Below, in pieces: positions 46,600 to 59,510 of a DNA stretch of 64,000 nt. A model generated the notes under the pieces. That model had not been told where the DNA came from, searched no databases, and was given only the letters and a program-made list of their open reading frames with translations. Every line of letters begins with the position of its first letter. Within the stretch, counting starts at the first letter, position 1. This stretch comes from Limnoperna fortunei (taxonomy: Eukaryota; Mollusca; Bivalvia; Mytilida; Modiolidae). Both the position numbers and the translations under genes were made by a program. The stretch spans positions 38,451,080-38,515,079 of the forward strand of contig OX104115.1 in NCBI GenBank assembly GCA_944474755.1. Reading direction: 5' to 3'.

Positions 46600-47283
46600 A
46601 TTATAACAATTGATAACAAACTGCTTGTGGTTGTCCCCTAGAAGACTTTACATTATTTTCTAGAATGTCCACTTTACGACTACACTCGAAATCAATTGTT
46701 ATATTCCTCAATGCGAATTACCTACTGATCCTACTTTTGAGAAATTATCCTATTTGGTTCTGATAGCCTTAGTGACGAAGTGACCACTAAAATTTATAGA
46801 CTTCTACACAGTTACATTCACCATTCTAAGAAATTTTCTGCATAGCTCTACCCCATCTTTATTATTTTGGTTTCTTTTCGTGCATTGTTTTTATATTTAA
46901 TGTATTGCTTTGTATATTTTGTCATGTAATTATTTATACTCTGTATGTAGTTAAAATTGTGTAGTAATTTCCTTGCTGTCAACACTCGAAATCAATTGTT
47001 ATATTCCTCAATGCGAATTACCGGTACTGATCCTACTTTTGAGAAATTATCCTATTTGGTTCTGATAGCCTTAGTGACGAAGTGACCACTAAAATTTATA
47101 GACTTCTACACAGTTACTTTCACCATTCTAAGAAATTTTCTGCATAGCTCTACCCCATCTTTATTATTTTGGTTTCTTTTCGTGCATTGTTTTTATATTT
47201 AATGTATTGCTTTGTATATTTTGTCATGTAATTATTTATACTCTGTATGTAGTTAAAATTGTGTAGTAATTTCCTTGCTGTCA
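46600..47283 (+). pseudogene. LINE 3' end with internal 300-bp tandem duplication
   Basis: Translation gives LHYFLECPLYDYTRNQLL and, frameshifted, ILFGSDSLSDEVTTKIYRLL, matching the C-terminal zinc-knuckle-like region of non-LTR ORF2 (HYFL.CPLY...R). Bases 46681-46980 and 46981-47280 are a near-perfect direct duplication (period 300, a few differences including a 2-nt insertion). Confidence 0.65.
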
Positions 47284-48369
47284 TCTTGTGTATTATTTTA
47301 AATAGTTGATGATTAAACTAAACTAAAACTGACATAATTAGTGAATAAATTACTTACAAATTATTAGATAATTACAATATTTATCATGTTTATAATTCTT
47401 CTTTCATTTTATAAAATTTAAAAGAAATAACACATATACTCTTATATATCTTTAAAACATATCGTGACGAAAGTTTATTAGTTTAATTGTATTTTTTAAA
47501 AATATCATGATCAAGTAAGCGTCTAAAGGACAACTAACAGAGTCGCAAAAACGAAAAACAGGTTATTGCCATGAGTAATAATAAGGAAAATAGGTACTAT
47601 AAATAATTTTAAAGAATTTAGATTAAATTTCTTTGGCGCGAACAAATTATGTCTTTCGTGTAATATGTAATCTTCATCAAATTGTACACAAGTGTTGATG
47701 AATGGTTTTGTTTTTTGTTTGTTGACCACACAATTGTACAGTTATAGTATTTGTTCATTATAAAAACCATTCATTATTGGTTAACATACCAATTACATGT
47801 ACCTTCCAAGTATAATGTTAAATAAACAGTAAACTAATGTCGGGTAGAATGACAAATTAACATATTTGTATTCCTCTCTCACTGCATGGAAGGTCAAAGA
47901 ATGCTACGAGTTATACCTCGTATTTCAAATTCTAATACATGTATATACGTATCTGCAATATTACAGATGTTTTGTGTCTTTCTTTCCATAACAGTACAAG
48001 TCTAAGACTTGGCCTTATGGCAATTAAAATTTATACAGTTATATTCTTTGAGTTTTGTATTCCGCACACCGTTCATGTTTTCTTTTCGTTTTGCAGTACC
48101 TTAAATAGATTTGCTTAATTTTAAATTTAACTAAGTATATATAATTTTCTTCGCATTTTGGATTAGGCATTGCCAAAATATTTTTATATTTGTTGCACTC
48201 AATTCTTTCAATACAGAATGCAAAATGTATGTACTCGTACAAGGCAATCGGTGTTATACTTGGTACATAAGAGATAAAGAGAGAGAGAGAGAATTATTTA
48301 CACATATATTTCTGGGTTGATTATTACATTTTCACAGACACATAAATGTTATACGTATCAGGGATTATG
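47284..48369. other. Intergenic, no gene seen
   Basis: Short minus frames at 47523-47729 and 48039-48242 look like AT-rich noise. A (GA)n tract lies at about 48275-48292. Confidence 0.4.
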
Positions 48370-48960
48370 GATAAGAAAGTAGCAATGAAAACCGACCGAA
48401 CAACAAGAGCCAAAAACCAAGGGACAGTTACAAATCCGGATATAGTCAAACACAACCCAAAATTTAAAAACATAAAACACAGAAAGAGAGTAAGCCGAAA
48501 TAAATAAAAACTATGAGTGCACTCGGGTGCTCCGGACGAGTAAGCAGAGCCTGCCTCTAATTAGACACCCGTCGAGTTACTCGTTGTCTTGTCTAGGGAA
48601 AAGTCAAATCCAGGAAAAGGAAACACTACCTATGACTCACAAAAATGTCAGATCGTATTTGAGACACTGATTTCCCGTAACGATCAATTAAGTCGTGGTG
48701 CCGTCCATAGAACTTCTGGAGAGATAACATCAACCTAGGTACAACAAACCCTTGTTTAAGTAGTTTAGCAGTCAACAGCAGTGATCGGTCTAGAACATCT
48801 GAATAACGATCGCATGATCTAGAATAACGTATAAGTGGTGAAATGTACACACTATACGCTGGAGCTGCTGGAATGTTGCTGTCGGTGAACGGGAAGTTGA
48901 CAATTGGGAAGTTGAAGTCATCACGCTTGTCGTAGAGCCTAGATTGTAGATAAATTATAC
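48370..48960 (-). pseudogene. RT C-terminal remnant of a dispersed bivalve retroelement, copy 1
   Basis: The minus frame at 48626-48850 reads YISPLIRYSRSCDRYSDVL, LLLTAKLLKQGFV and FYGRHHDLIDRYGKSVSQI, the very C-terminus of an RT family often seen in invertebrates (YISQLIRY.RA...Y.DF, KLL.QG, FYGR). The surrounding non-coding repeat (GTGCTCCGGACGAGTAA, CTGCCTCTAATTAGACAC) is shared with 62329-62990. Confidence 0.6.
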
Positions 48961-49360
48961 TAATAAGTTGTTTAATTTTTAGTATACCTTATTTTCAAAG
49001 TTGCTTTTTCTTCATCACCCTCTAGGGTGGTTTGTATATTGTGTATTTGCATGAGCTCAGGTGGAGTAACCATGAGTATAATTTGGTAAAGTGCAATACA
49101 CCTGTAGATCAAACAAAAACTAAAAACGTTCTTGGATAGTGTCCCCGCCCCCTCTTATCTACTGACGTACAGGCACAGTTTGAAGTAAAAATGTTATTAA
49201 TAAATGTACCTTGTTTAAAAAGTTATTCCCCCTTGATCATTTATGCTTTTCTAATTCTCATTTTGCCTATTAAAATCACCTTTGTAAAACGACCAATGAA
49301 AGGTAAGGGCCATGACATAAAATAGTCGTTTTGACAGACGGTTTGCATTGGCATTCGGAG
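48961..49360. other. Intergenic, no gene seen
   Basis: No frame or repeat recognised. Confidence 0.4.
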
Positions 49361-49732
49361 GTTTAGGAATGTTTGTCAGTCAACAAGTTTATGAGTTGAT
49401 AAATCATAATTTGATAAGAAGGTGTTCTACGGAGAAACAACACGTTAGTAGCGAAGCGTTTTTATGGGTTAGTTTAAGTTACATTTAGGTGTTTTATGTT
49501 GCCAAAAGTAATAAAGCTATTCATTCCGGATGGTTTAGAATTTTTTCAGTCAAGAAATTAATTTACAATCTTATAAACATTTTAAGATTTTTGTGTTGGG
49601 ATACCAACACAAAATTCGCCCAAAATCCCCGTGGATAATAGTATTTTATTGTACTCAGTACATTGATATATGCCTAGAAATAAAATAAAGTTGACATCGG
49701 ACAACGTGTTAGGCGAATGTTGTAAAACTTAT
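49361..49732. repeat. Dispersed repeat, copy 1, directly upstream of the LINE frame
   Basis: Matches 55516-55880 through CAACAAGTT.ATGAGTTGATAAATCAT, GAGAAACAACA.GTTAGTA..GAAGCG, AGATTTTTGT.TTGGGAT.CCA and ATATGCCTAGAA. It could be part of the LINE's own 5' region or an older repeat into which the LINE inserted. Confidence 0.65.
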
Positions 49733-49737
49733 AACTA

Positions 49738-51600
49738 ATGAGACTGCGAAAGCAAACGAGTTTAATAATTATTGTAACTCAAACTGAAATAAACGACTCG
49801 ATTTCTAATCTACCAAAACCCCCAGTAGTCGTAAATGAAATATCAAATATCGTAATAAATGAATCCGAGGTCGAGGACGTTCTAAAGAATCCAAATACCA
49901 ATAAGGCATCTGGTCCAGATCTTATCAATGCCAGACTTTTAAAACTGGCCAGCTCACAACTTAAAACACCGCTATGTATACTCTTTAACTTATCGCTCAC
50001 AAAATCGTTCTACCCTACTACATGGAAGAAAGCAAATGTAACGCCTGTCTTTAAAAATGGGAACACCAGTGAAGTTAAAATTATCGTCCGATTTCACTGC
50101 TCAGTATTATTTCAAAGTGCATGTAACGCTGTATCTATAAACATGTCCACAATTTTCTATAAGATAATAAGGTAATAACTACTCATCACTCTGGGTTCAC
50201 ACAAGGTGACTTAGCAATCAGTCAATTGACATAAACTCGTTCGGTAGGGCCTTGGACGATGGCAAATATATACGAGTAGTGTTCTGTGACATTTTCGAGG
50301 CCTTTTAACGAGTTTGGCACAGAGATCTATTATTTAAACTGAATAAAATATGGTAAAACGGGACGCCTTCTGAATTGGTTTGACAGTTACATGTATCTAT
50401 CTGGGCGAGTCCAACGTGTCCCACTTAACGGCTTTTTCTCTAACTGGAAGCCGGTAAATGCCGGTGTTCCACAAGGATAAATACTCGGTCCTCTTCTTTT
50501 TCTAATTTTTATTTACGATTTCGTCAACAATATAAACGCGTGTATAAAATTATTTGCCGACGACACAAGTAATTAGGTCATTGTTGACACCCCAGATAAT
50601 GCGGCTCGTGAGTTTTAATCCCCAGAAGACCGAGACGATGCTTGTATCGCGTAAAACTACTTGACAAGTACAAACTCTATTACGGATGAACAATATTTAT
50701 TTTCAGGAAGTATCTAGTCATAAACATTTAGGCATCTACTTCTCGGAAGATGGCTCATGGCATTAACATATCGATTACATTGTTAAAAAGACATTTTTAA
50801 GAGTCCATCTCTTACGACGTGTACGCTTAGTTTTACATCAAATAACCGTAGAAGAAATGTATTTTCCATATATAAGACCAATTTAAGATTATAGTGGCGT
50901 CGTATGGGACAACGGGTTTCAAACATTAGTTAATAAAATCGAAAGCGTACAGATAGAAGCGCTGCGAATCGTAACGGGTACAACAAAATTAACATCGCTC
51001 GAAAAATTTGATGGGAAAAACTTTTTGATCGTAGAAAGAAACACAAACTTGTTATGATATATAAAATGGTGAAAGGAAATACTCCTGAGTATTTGAGTAA
51101 TTTATTACCAAATATCAGGTCTGACTTTCATCGTCATTTCCCACGCCAATCCAACAATGTTACTAATATTCGGACTAGGACGTCTTTATATTCAAATTAT
51201 TTTCTGCCGTCAACTATTAAATTGTGGAATTACCTGCCGATAGATATCCGGAATTCGGGATCGCTAAACATATTCAAGTCACGTATTAGAGCTAAAAAAT
51301 GAAAAACGCCCATTATTTTATAATGCAGGTAGTAGGATTAGTCAAATCTAGCATGCCAGAATGCGCATGAATAGCAGCTGTCTGAATAAGCATCTGTTCA
51401 GGGGTAGTCTGGTTAACAGTCTAAATTGTACATGCGGAGAGATAGAGTCAAACAGACATTTCCTACTTTACTGTCATATATATTACGATCTTCGTCGAAG
51501 GACTATTTTTGCTTTGAATTTTCGACTCAAACCTGTTTCTGTATAGGTCAGATGCTCTAGCATTGGAACAGAATACAGAATTATAAAAAGTAAACGTTTT
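49738..51600 (+). pseudogene. Non-LTR retrotransposon ORF2 (RT to C-terminus), frameshifted
   Basis: RT starts with VEDVLKNPNTNKASGPDLI and LKTPLCILFNLSLTKSFYP..WK.ANVTPVFK (49870-50060). It continues in other frames with GVPQG.ILGPLLFLIF (about 50464-50510), the catalytic FADDTS (about 50552-50567), a HLGIYF/HRLHC-type thumb, YKMVKGNTPEYLSNLL, and a C-terminal RMNSSCLNKHLFRG..CTCGEIESNRHFLLYC block (51361-51480). The order fits a CR1/Jockey-group LINE. Several frameshifts and stops make it inactive. The endonuclease domain and ORF1 were not recognised upstream, so it is 5' truncated or more decayed there. Confidence 0.78.
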
Positions 51601-51939
51601 GTAGATGCATAGACATTAAACACCTAAAAGCATTTCATCAACCCTTTCTTTCCTTTTCCTATCATATATATTTTTTCCTCTCTATTCTTCATTTTTAATA
51701 TATCAAGCCTGTCAGAGCATGTATCTTACACTTGTTAAATATGTAATTTAATAACAGGAGACGGATTTGTAAAAGCTTGTTAAAACATAACACTGAAGAA
51801 CAAGATTCGAACTAAAGTCATGTCATTTGTTAAGATATCTATTAACATCTGAACGGTTGATAACGTAAGTATCTATTTTTCTAATTTTTTGGAGCAAAGT
51901 CACTATAAAGTTTTGTTATTTTGTTTTTTTTCCAAGTCG

Positions 51940-53960
51940 TTCAACGTATACAGCCGTGCTGATTTTCCAGAAGGCTCAAATGGTCTAACATAGAAATTTT
52001 ACAATAACAGGACCTTTCTGTTATCATCAAAATATTTGGGTCATTTGATTGTCCTACAGCGTGAAGTTTCATAGTTCCAGACAAAGCTTTAGCCTTTAAG
52101 TTGCTTAGCTCCGCGATTTTAAGTTTTGTTTGTTCACTTCCTACAAAGATAATATTAAGGCTTGTCATGCTAGTTTTTACAGCCCAAGAGTAGAACTCAG
52201 CAGCGTCCCGTATTATCGCGTTGACCTTTCGTGCTGCTTCATCAACAATGCGTTTGTGGATCCCCCCAACCAATCACAGGGACGCATTCCTTCGCCTGCC
52301 TCTAAGAACTTTTATCTACATGAGAGGCCATACAGTGTAGAATGGTTTGAGATCAGGTAAAATATAAAAAAGGTTCCTTTATTGGTTAGATGGGGAGTCT
52401 GTCCAATAGTGAATAATGATAAAGTTGCTATTGATATTCCCTAGCACCGGAATGAGTTTGTCAATAAAAGCCATGACTGTTCCGAATGAGTGTGAAATTT
52501 CGTTGCTGACAAAAATACATCTTTGTGGAGTAAGGTCGCCGTCCTTCATGTAGTAGGCAACAGCTGATGAATGATAACTAGTGTTTGGATTTCGTCTAAT
52601 GATCAGCACGAAAAATTTTCAGAAAAACCCATTTGTACTAGAACTTTGTCATTTGGTCTCCCTAAGTTGCTAAATCTGTTAACTGTTCTCTGTCTTTCTA
52701 CATCATCCAGAATAATCTTGTTTGTGTTTTCATTTTTTTCTAGAAAATTTTAAGATTCACATTCTATTTGACTATATTCATCTTAGTCTGCCCATTTCCA
52801 ATTTCAATTCGTTTCCTTATTTTCTATGTGTAGAGATAATGTATCTGGATTTTTCGCTGATTTTAACGCTATTTTTCTTATTTTCTGTACTTATAGCGCT
52901 ATGTTCTGATGGCGAATGCATAGACAGGTATTTCTGGAAATGTATGTTGCTAGCAGAACATTTTTCAGCAGAAAGTTGTAAGGAAAATGGTTATAGTAGG
53001 ATTCTAACTTGTGTATTTATCTTGTCAGATTTTCAATTAATCAGTAATCATACGGGTTTCCATCCTATGGCCATCTACTTTGTTTACGTCGGCTTTACCA
53101 GTTTGAGCTCTACTGTTGTTATCATGGAAATAAAAGTTGCGAACATACTCGGATGCACGGCTTGGAAGACATTTCCTTTTCTCAGCTACATTAACAAGTC
53201 CCCAGTTTTTACATGTCGCCAAGACATCCTGCTCAAGCCTGTATAGTAACTTAGTCTATTTGAGCAACGTTACTTCTTATTTATACCACCAGAAAGGATT
53301 TTGTGCAATATCTGACGCTTTTTGCTTGGTTTGTAATTTTCAAGTAGAATGTGTTTGGGCTATAAGTTAATTAGATGCTTAAAGTTTCTTTCGAATTATG
53401 TTCCATCTTCTTGGTGTCATTCTAAGTTGTTCGATTTCTATGTCAGTCTGTTAGTTCTTATACATGTAAAGGCTTTGAATGTTTCACTGTCTTGATAAAT
53501 CTTTCAATTTTTTGTTTTTGTCTTAATTATCTTTTCCAACTTTGTCACTTACTTTCAAAGGTTTGCAATACTTTTATGTGCTCTAGTTATTGCTCTTTTC
53601 TTTGTCTTTGTTATTTCATTACCTTTCGGCGTTGTTTTCTGGAGTTTCACAATCAAAGGCGAAGTCGTGGGTGCTTCTGAATCATTTACATGAGAATGCG
53701 TTACACCTTCATAGCCACTTGTTTGTTATTTCCGTCATCTGAATTCTAACTGCATCTCTCTTCTTCGCTCTACATAGTCTTTTTCTTAGCTTGTTCTGTT
53801 AGTAAATGTTTTCTCTTTTCTTTTCACTAAGCGGATCTGCTGGAACATAATATCTTCTTTGTCGCTGTCTTTCCTGGTGAAGGAATTCGGCTCCTTTCAA
53901 TTTCTGCTTTCCTCTCTATTTCTTTTTGGATTTCTTTTCTAGTTTTTGCCATTATGAAAA
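51940..53960 (-). pseudogene. Decayed ORF of a multi-copy invertebrate protein family (probable mobile-element ORF)
   Basis: Reading leftwards from 53960: a basic start MAKTRKEIQKEIERKAE, a CLPSRASEYVRNFYFHDNNS segment followed by KADVNKVDGHR (53222-53037), then AYYMKDGDL..CIFVSNEISHSFGTV and HYWTDSPSNQ (52609-52379), then KFLEAGEGMRPCDWLGG and RIVDEAARKVNAIIRDAAEFYSWA, then LSGTMKLHAV and SCYCKIS (52273-51950). From memory this motif order occurs in a repetitive, unnamed family in molluscs and cnidarians (basic N-terminus, LPSRA..YV..FY, YW.DSP.SQ, GKGPCDG.GG.KR, GT..LHAV). Many stops and frameshifts. Function unknown; mobile nature inferred. Confidence 0.5.
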
Positions 53961-54301
53961 TATATCGTAGATATCAATACATACTTTGGCAACCAAATGT
54001 AGATATGCGGTATAACTATCACCACATTCACATAATTGTTTATTTAGCGCAGAAAATAATATTTAAGACAATGCATGTGTTCACTCATCATCTTTTATAT
54101 TCATATCTCTAAACGATTATTTCATCTCGACAACAACAAAGCTCTTGAGACCCCACTTATTTTGTTAAAATTGTCTCGAAGAATGGGTTATATTTCTATT
54201 AATATTCACTTTACTACTACGTAATATACTATTTACAGACAGATTGCTGGACGTTAAACATCAATCAATCCATTAATTTCTTTTAACAACAATCACCATT
54301 T
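53961..54301. other. Intergenic, no gene seen
   Basis: Nothing recognised. Confidence 0.4.
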
Positions 54302-54422
54302 TCTGGGGGGGGGTACTCCGGGTACTCCGGCTTCCACCCCCCAATACAACCTGGTCGCCATTATACAGCTGACAAATTGCTGAAAGTGGCTTTATACATC
54401 ATTTAAACAAAACAAAATAACA
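54302..54422 (+). mobile_element. SINE 3' fragment
   Basis: GGGTACTCCGGCTTCCACCC, CTGGTCGCCATTATACAGCT, AAATTGCTGAAAGTGGC and a CAAAACAAAATAAC tail. The head is absent and preceded by a run of nine G. Confidence 0.75.
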
Positions 54423-55515
54423 ATCACCAAGGTACAATATAAATCTATTAATATATATGTTACTTGTGGTAACGTATGTTTCTTAACATGTGTACACATC
54501 TATAACCTTGTTAAAACGTAAACAAACGTCATAAGACTATTTTTGTTTATTGAAACTAAAATTTCCTTGATGATACAGTACCAAAAATGTTGAAAGAATA
54601 GGTAAGTAATGATATAAATGGAAACAACTGATTTCAGATAATGTTTTTCATGAGATATGCTCGACTTATCTATTAATTGACCACTAAAGACATTATTACG
54701 CTTTTATGACGTAATATTATAAAAAATATAGATAACAACCAAAGAAATGTCTGCTTCTAGAACGCACAGTTACGTACGTTGGTAATGTATATATTTTTAG
54801 GAATACATTCTTATATTTGAAAATGAAACTTGCATTAATAAATACAAATTTCTGTTATATTTTATGAATACTCGTTACAGCGCCTTGAGAGGGCGATATA
54901 AAATAATGTTACGATGATTAATCTACTGAATTAAAAATGCAAAGTAACGTAAGTATCGTGTTATTTATAGCTAGGTTAAAGCTTGTTCAAATTGAAAAAA
55001 ATATTGAGAACATTTTACTTTACAAGCGCAATAATGACATATTTATTGGCTATGTATTGATTAGATGAAACGTCTCTCTTAAGTTGGGCATACCAATGCA
55101 ATAATAGAAATTATTTAAGCCTTTAGAGAAGAGTTCCCTATATATCAAAAATCGGACGAAAACAGTTAGTCGTGCCAAGAATTTTTCTTTTTAAATATAC
55201 AAACACAAAATCAAATCACACTCGTTTATGTTACACTTTTAAGACACTCCCCAAAAAGTCAGTAAAAATTCAGAAACAAAAATATTGGGCTTCTTCTTTT
55301 ATTGCTCATGAGTTGAAGGCGACAGTTACGCATGTATCGAATAAGTAGTGTTTGGGAACTGAAAAATTAAGTTAGTTCAAGCCCAACTGTTTTTTATGAT
55401 AAAAGTTTGTGGCAAACATTATGTATATCAGCATTTGGAAATATTCGTCGTTTTCTAAAGGAAGGCTTAGCGACACTGCATTCGTCTTATTACTGAATTC
55501 ATGGTATATTCAAAG
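54423..55515. other. Intergenic, no gene seen
   Basis: AT-rich, no frames of note. Confidence 0.4.
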
Positions 55516-55880
55516 GTTTTAGAACTCTTTCGGTCAACAAGTTCATAAGTTGATAAATCATTATGTGATAAGAATGTGTTCTATAGAGAAACAACATGTT
55601 AGTACCGAAGCGTTTGCTTTTATGGGTCAGTTCCAGTTACAGTTGGTTGTTTAATGTTGGCGAAAATAATTGTGCCATTCATTTCAGATGTCCAGAAGTT
55701 AATTCCTAACCTGATAAATAATAAAAGATTTTTGTCTTGGGATGCCAGCACACATTTACATGTAGCTCAAAATCCCTATGGATAGTATTTCTTGAAATAA
55801 CTACATTAAAATATGCCTAGAATTGAAATCGATTGAGGTTGACTTTTTCATGTTGGGCGGGTGTAGTAAAATGGCAACTA
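55516..55880. repeat. Dispersed repeat, copy 2 of 49361-49732
   Basis: Same orientation and order of blocks as copy 1; no LINE frame follows it. Confidence 0.65.
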
Positions 55881-56099
55881 GTTTGAAACCAACAGTTGGA
55901 CAACAATTCAAAAAGCAGCGGCACACTAAGTTGACCCTAATGTATCAGTTTATCAATTTTAAGGAATCGAATAGCGTTTAAGTTTTTGCGTTTTTTTAAG
56001 GGGGGATCGCTGTCGTGAGGCGGTAATCTTGTTAGTTTCAAAACCAAAATGCAAAACTTTAAATCTTAAAATTTGATGGTGAAAAATTCTGGATACTGT

Positions 56100-56302
56100 C
56101 ATAATAATAATAATAATAACCAGAAAAAGTCGATCTAGCGATCACTGATACCCCCGCTTTTGTAAAAAATGTTTAACGTTTTTCCGAGACTGTGACATTG
56201 AAATTTGACGAATTTCCCCAAAATCGATAGGCTTCTTACCAACATAATATATGAAAGTTTTTGAAAATTTTTTCAAATAATAATAATATAATAATAATAA
56301 TA
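56100..56302. repeat. (AAT)n tracts at the 3' side of the minus-strand LINE
   Basis: AATAATAATAATAATAA at about 56101-56118 and 56277-56302, separated by a segment with GATACCCCCGCTTTT. Short 3' microsatellite tails are usual for CR1/L2-type LINEs, though these may belong to a neighbouring element. Confidence 0.5.
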
Positions 56303-56759
56303 GAAATAATTTCCACATTTTTATAACGTCCTTCTCAAAAATAAAATGTTCAAAGGCGCTTTACAATGGAATTTTAGACATCTACAAAGACTTAAAAAAA
56401 GAAACAAAAAGTAATGGATATAATAACACACATATATGTACATGTATACATTTATAAAATATAAAATACCCCATGATTAATCTAAAATTATAAAACTCAG
56501 TAGAACCATGCAAATACAAATACTAAAAAATGTAAATGAAGAACAATTTAGAACCAAAAATAAAATAGAGAAACCTTAAAACTGTTAAAAATGCAAAAAT
56601 TAAAAATTAAACAATTGAAATCTTAAACCGAATCGATAAAACAGTAATCAATATTTGAAATGTGATTTAAAAAAGTAACAAAAATAAAAATGTGATATAA
56701 ATCTCTCAGAACAAAAGAAAATACAACAGTTCACAGTGATGATAAATGCAGAACGTTTT

Positions 56760-59490
56760 GTTACCATAAATTATCAGGAACAAATGTGTTTTTAAATATT
56801 TTTCTTAAACGTCTACCGTTTTTGAGTCTCTTATAACTGTCTAGAAGAGCATTCCACACTTTTGGTGCAAATGACGAGAAACTGCGTTCACCATATCTAA
56901 CAGTTTTACTATGGGAACAACAAGTTGCTTTGAAGAATTCTTTGATCTTTAGTTTTTTGTTGGTTGATGTAGCCCTAGTAAATGTTTTAGATAAATTGGT
57001 GACTCGTCATGTAGGGATTTGTATGTTTGCACAAGGGTTTTAAAGTCCATTCGGTAAACTACAGGAATCCAGTGTAGGTCCTTTTATACTGGAGTTATAT
57101 GTTCAAATCTCGATATTCTTGTGATAATGCGGGCAGCAGTGTTTTGAAGATGTTGTAGTTTATTCAACGTTGCTTTTGGTAAACCATATAAGAGTGCATT
57201 ACAATAGTCCATGCGTGAGGTGACTAAGAATTTACTAAAGATTTTGTTGCATCTGTATTAAAGAACTTTCTTATATGACCAATCTGGAGTAGTTGTCCAT
57301 AACAAGATCTGCTTTCTAAGTTAGTGTGCTTTTCCATGGTCATGTTGTTGTCCCATACAGCACCAAGATTTCTTACACTATTTGATGGTTTTATGTTTTC
57401 ATCTCCGATAGTCACAGTTATGGTCTTAACATGCTTTTGATTTCTTTCAGATGCAAATATAATTACTTCCGTTTTGTCAGCATTGATTTTCAACATATTA
57501 TTAGTCACTATTTCAGCAAGACAGTTTTGAAGTCGATATAAAGAGTCATTTTAGAGACTGGACATATCGGTTTAAAGGAAAGGTAAAGCTGTCCATCGTC
57601 TGCATAATAATGGTATTCCAATCCATGTTTCTTACATATTGCACCAACAGGTTTAGTGTACATAGAACTTAGGTCCCAAAACGGATCCTTGAGGCACACT
57701 GTTGCTGAATGGATTTGACAATTTATCATTTACTGTGACAATCTGGTGTCGATCATATTGATATGAACGTATCCATTCCAACGGTTTTTAGAAATGCCAA
57801 AGTTGATGTTTAAGCGTTGTAGTATGATCGATTGTATCGAATGCAGGTGATAAGTCCAGCATAACTAACATTGTAACATCGTTGTTGTCTAGAGAATTAA
57901 ATATATCATTTTGAACTTTAATAAGTGCTATCTAAGTTGAATGGAATTTTCTATAGGCAGATTGATGGGGATCATGAAGCTCGTTCGCTGTTAAATATTA
58001 GTCCAGACGAGAGTCAATTATTTTCTCAAGAATTTTAGACACGTATGGCAGATTCGAAACAGGTCTGTAATTCTTTAGAATATTGGTATCTAAATCTGGC
58101 TTCTTGATGAACGGTCTGATAAGGGAACTTTTGAATAATTTAGGAACATATAAGAGATCTAATGAATAGTTAATCAGTTTTGTCAATGATGGGATCAATT
58201 CGGCCAAACATTCTTTCAACAGCCATGTTGGAATCTCATCCAGTTCACAAGATTTACTTTGTGATTTTGATATAACTTTTCTCAGTTCATTTTCAGTGAC
58301 AAATGTAAATTCAACTAGTTTATCTATTTCACTATTTATGCACTCTTGGGTGTCGACTTGTACAGCTTGAGTGTTTATCTCTGATCGAATCTTGTGACGG
58401 ATTTTATCTATCGTATCGACGAAAAAATCACTGAACTCTTGTGCTAGGTCTCCTGATGAAGAAGAAACTGGTAAAACAACCTCATCAGTTCTTCCGAGAA
58501 TATTCTTTGCAGCTTTAAATAGAGTTTTTTGGTCGCCACCACATGACTCTATCTTTTAGGAATAAAATTTAAAACGTGTTTGTTTGAGCAGTTTATTGAC
58601 GCACACTTATTGACTTCTGTAAATTTCATGATTTTTTCCACTTTAGTTTGAGCGTTCGTTTGAAATGTTTTGCCTTGTGAATTTCGTCATTAAGCCATGG
58701 ATTAGACGGTCTGAGGACGATTGTTTTTGTTATTAACGGAGCATGCTTATCAATAAGGGTTGACAAACTGGTGTTCAAAGATTCCACGTATTCATCTTGG
58801 TCGGAAATAGAAATATTCACATTTAAAATTTAAATGATCTCATATCTTCTATAACACCTTTAATGTCAACCGATTTTAATTTACGGAAAGATACAATTTT
58901 CTTTATGAGTGGTGGCTTATACAGACAAGCGTTGAAAATGACGGCAAAGTGGTCGCGTAGTATCTTTCCACTCGAATCAGACAGTCCTGGGTCTCTGACC
59001 TGTATATCGGACACAATGTTGTCGTTGTCTCATCAAGGGTATGTCCTGCGACATGTGTAGGTCCCTAAACATGCTGTTTTAATCCAAATATTTCAAGACA
59101 ACTGACAAATTTTAACGCATCACTATCTGACAGTTTGAAAGTTTGTCTACATGAAAGTTGAAGTCCCCAACCAATTGGTTTATTGCTAGTAGCACATTTA
59201 GATAGAAACAAAGGCCATTCATGTTCCAGAAAAGTGTTTGTACTGAGACTATTCTTTTGTGATGGTAGTGGTTTATAGATAACAGAAAGGTAGAAAGAGT
59301 CTTTTTCAATAGCTATATTACAGTCAATGTGTTCAAATGAAGAAAAGTTTCCATCGGTAGATGAAGTCAAAACTTTGAAATCTATGTTGGTCGAACTGCG
59401 ACCAAATGTGGACGGACGAACAGACGGACGGACGGAAGAACGGATGAACAGACGGACGGACATGAGGACCACTATATACACCTGACTCTG
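56760..59490 (-). pseudogene. L2/CR1-type LINE, nearly full ORF2 but frameshifted
   Basis: Reading leftwards: an apurinic-endonuclease part (DSFYLSVIYKPLPS, then GDFNFHVD, 59310-59110), a linker, RT start (RPFIKKPDLDTNILKNYRPV, ILEKIIDSRL, 58120-57998), the GLEYHYYADDGQLYLSFKP catalytic block (about 57580-57640), ADKTEVIIFAS and an RNLGAVWDNNMTM thumb (57480-57340), then a clean C-terminus with [29 protein letters not shown] and LHWIPVVYRMDFKTL (57225-57020), down to FKTHLF-like residues near 56800. Stops and frameshifts are scattered. The 5' edge abuts a (GACG)n-rich repeat (59398-59462) whose translation is not part of the LINE. Confidence 0.82.
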
Positions 59491-59510
59491 TCGAGTGGGG
59501 GTATAATAAT
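59398..59510. repeat. GACGGACG-type simple repeat with flanking element
   Basis: GGACGGACGAACAGACGGAC and onwards, followed by ACCTGACTCTGTCGAGTGGG and GGGGTATAATAATAATAAA. It produces false VRPSVRPS-type peptides in the minus frame. Confidence 0.7.

Noticed and set aside
52722..53680. Hydrophobic plus-strand ORFs, including a 174-codon frame
   Set aside because: They are complements of the decayed minus-strand ORF. Apparent hydrophobicity comes from the complement of Lys/Glu-rich codons.
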